The position numbers and the translations under genes are program-made. A DNA stretch of 52,801 nt. It comes from Campylobacterales bacterium (GTDB taxonomy: Bacteria; Campylobacterota; Campylobacteria; Campylobacterales; Sulfurimonadaceae). The DNA is taken from NCBI GenBank assembly GCA_016938175.1, contig JAFGVE010000012.1, positions 1 through 52,801 of the forward strand, in the 5' to 3' direction. Positions 51,424-52,801 of the stretch are shown piece after piece; position 1 is the first letter of the stretch, and each line of letters begins with the position of its first letter. Below the pieces are notes generated by a model. The model saw only the letters and a program-made list of their open reading frames with translations, was not told where the DNA came from and ran no database searches.

Positions 51424-51604
51424 AATTTTTAGAAAAGCTCTAAAAAAAAGATATAATTGTAAAAGTGAACAGACGTGAATAAACTCTTTACAGTTACTCA
51501 CGTCCTTTTAGTACCAGTAAATAGATGTTTTGAAGCTTATTTCACATATTCACAACTACCTACTACTACCTACTAAAATTATTAAAATATATAGGGAAAA
51601 TCAA
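51424..51604. other. oriC: oriC2: DnaA boxes, DnaA-trio-like repeat and AT-rich unwinding stretch
   Basis: Boxes: TTATTCACG as CGTGAATAA at 51474-51482 (minus), a near-match TTACTCACG at 51494-51502, and ATATTCACA at 51546-51554. Directly after the last box, CTACCTACTA is repeated in tandem (51556-51575), giving a series of CTA triplets (3'-GAT-5' on the other strand). AAAATTATTAAAATATATA follows. This is the order box, DnaA-trio, unwinding element known from other bacterial origins. Confidence 0.75.
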
Positions 51605-52672
51605 ATGATAATTACTATATCAAAATCTGTTATTGAAAATATGCTTATTCATGCAAGTCCATTTTTAGAAAAAAAAGATACTTCACAAATAACATCTCAT
51701 GTTTATCTAAATGCTTCAAACGGTAAACTGACATTAAAAGCCACAGATTATGAAATAGGTTTTCTAACAACAACATCTAATTTAACAATAACTCAAGATG
51801 GGAGCATTACTGCAAATGGTAAAAAGTTTTTAGATATAGTTAGAATTCTCAAAGATGGAGATATAAATTTAGAAGTAAAAAAAGATACTCTTCATATTTC
51901 TCAAAGTCACTCTAATTTTAAACTTCCAACATTTTCATATAATGAATTTCCAGAATTTCCATCATATGAAGGTAAACCTCGTATATCAATTGATTCACAT
52001 GTTTTGATTGAATCACTTAAAAAAATTACTCCTGCCATAGATACTAACAATCCAAAATTTGAACTCAATGGAGCACTTATTGATATTCAAAAAGATTACA
52101 TAAATTTTGCTTCAACTGATACAAGAAGATTAGCTGTTGTAAATATTGCAAATACAAGTGAACAAGAATTAAGTATTATAATTCCTAAAAAAGCTATTAT
52201 AGAGATTCAAAAACTATTTTTTGACAATATAGAACTTTATTATGATGAAACAAATTTAATTATTCACTCAGAACAATACACATTTTTTACAAAATTAATT
52301 AATGGAAAATTTCCTGAATATTCACGTATTATTCCAAAAGAAGTTGCAAACTCATTGTTACTTCCAAAAGCAATAATGATTGATTCTATTAAACAAATCA
52401 CTACAATATCTACAGATTTAAAAATAACTCTTTTAAATAGTGTTATTACGTTTGAATCATTAAGTGATGATAACATAGAAGCAAAAACTGAAATAACACA
52501 TGAAACAGGTTTTAATGAACCTTTTACGATTGCAATAAACTCTAGATATCTTTTAGACTTTTTAAACTCTATAAATTCATCAGAATTTACTATTGGACTT
52601 AATCAAGGAAATTTACCGTTTATTCTTAATGATGATAACTTCAAAACGGTGGTAATGCCTATTGTTATTTAA
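51605..52672 (+). CDS. dnaN: DNA polymerase III sliding clamp (beta)
   Basis: 355 residues from ATG 51605, preceded by TAGGGAAAATCA. An upstream in-frame start would lie within the origin repeats and adds a non-DnaN sequence. Three clamp domains are expected; typical parts are ITISKSVIENMLIHASPFLEKK, FASTDTRRLAVV and the C-terminal VVMPIVI. It tethers polymerase III to DNA. Confidence 0.95.
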   Translation: MIITISKSVIENMLIHASPFLEKKDTSQITSHVYLNASNGKLTLKATDYEIGFLTTTSNLTITQDGSITANGKKFLDIVRILKDGDINLEVKKDTLHISQSHSNFKLPTFSYNEFPEFPSYEGKPRISIDSHVLIESLKKITPAIDTNNPKFELNGALIDIQKDYINFASTDTRRLAVVNIANTSEQELSIIIPKKAIIEIQKLFFDNIELYYDETNLIIHSEQYTFFTKLINGKFPEYSRIIPKEVANSLLLPKAIMIDSIKQITTISTDLKITLLNSVITFESLSDDNIEAKTEITHETGFNEPFTIAINSRYLLDFLNSINSSEFTIGLNQGNLPFILNDDNFKTVVMPIVI

Positions 52673-52742
52673 AATAACAATAGCTACCAAAATTCTCTTA
52701 AAACTTTTTTTTATATTTATTTAGATAGAATATCTCTAATTC

Positions 52743-52761
52743 TGCCAAAATTTGTTTGGCA
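52743..52761. promoter_or_regulatory. Hairpin in the dnaN-gyrB gap
   Basis: TGCCAAA and TTTGGCA form a perfect 7-bp stem with loop ATTTG, 21 bases before the gyrB ATG. It could be a regulatory or processing structure in the gyrB leader. Confidence 0.35.
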
Positions 52762-52782
52762 TAAATACTATGGAGATATTTG

Positions 52783-52801
52783 ATGGAAAATTACGGTGCT
52801 A
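52783..52801 (+). CDS. gyrB: DNA gyrase subunit B, N-terminal codons only
   Basis: The frame opens MENYGA before the window ends, matching the usual GyrB start (M-x-NYGAxxIKVLxGLEAVRKRPGMYIG), preceded by GGAGAT. Its place after dnaN fits the conserved dnaA-dnaN-gyrB order. Only six codons are visible. Confidence 0.75.

Noticed and set aside
51530..51604. N-terminal extension of dnaN
   Set aside because: The extension would be encoded by the DnaA-box and CTA-repeat origin region and does not look like a clamp protein.
1..52801. CRISPR arrays, prophage, insertion sequences, tRNA genes
   Set aside because: No spaced direct repeats, transposase, integrase or phage structural genes were seen, and no cloverleaf with a recognisable anticodon arm was found by eye in the gaps.

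Overview
The window is an AT-rich, gene-dense bacterial chromosome segment that ends in the replication-origin block ruvC - ppnP - dnaA - dnaN - gyrB (start only). The gene set points to a Campylobacterota (Epsilonproteobacteria) chromosome, most likely Sulfurimonas-like: RNase J with a long Asn-rich N-terminus, FliI and FliW flagellar genes, DnaA boxes of the TTATTCACA type on both sides of dnaA, and promoters with strong TATAAT -10 boxes but poor -35 boxes. The phylum is well supported; the genus is an inference from recall of gene order and protein flavour. No insertion sequence, prophage, CRISPR array or tRNA was seen. The left edge holds the promoter and leader of an rRNA operon that runs out of the window.

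Layout: 1-9600 is housekeeping: Bax-inhibitor-like membrane protein, ThiD2-like protein, a znuA-znuC-znuB-bioC operon, secG-frr-pyrE, a Kef-type antiporter and pyrG. 9598-15461 (minus) is a tightly coupled five-gene operon: HAD phosphatase, glycerate 2-kinase, GT81-type glucosyl-3-phosphoglycerate synthase, GH13_18 phosphorylase and galU, with pgm divergent next to it. Together these can make glucosylglycerate from UDP-glucose and 3-phosphoglycerate and can recycle it to glucose-1-phosphate and phosphoglycerate. 18696-23295 (minus) is a complete overlapping Entner-Doudoroff operon, zwf-pgl-edd-eda, which could drain the same hexose phosphate pool to pyruvate and glyceraldehyde-3-phosphate.

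25000-32400 holds recJ, a secreted small protein, a beta-propeller protein, fliI, folE, and a divergent metal-homeostasis locus. On one side are a degenerate RibA-like protein and a Fur-family regulator; on the other are a COG0523 GTPase with a His-rich tail and a DksA-like zinc-finger protein. The shared promoter region carries a perfect 23-bp palindrome with the geometry of proteobacterial Zur boxes. This is the best candidate for an incompletely described system. 32400-38832 holds a flavin amine oxidase, an ABC-F ATPase with what looks like a leader-peptide attenuator, a repeat-rich intergenic region, an esterase, rnj and rsmA.

38900-52801 carries a CZB-like protein, hisF, a PNP-family protein, rlmN, an RluD-type pseudouridine synthase, purB, nrdA, fliW, trxC, rubredoxin and the origin. 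Two perfect parS sites (39459 and 43021) and a DnaA-box cluster (42591-42809) lie 7-11 kb from dnaA. The dnaA-dnaN gap has DnaA boxes, DnaA-trio-like CTA repeats and an AT-rich stretch in the order expected for an unwinding element.
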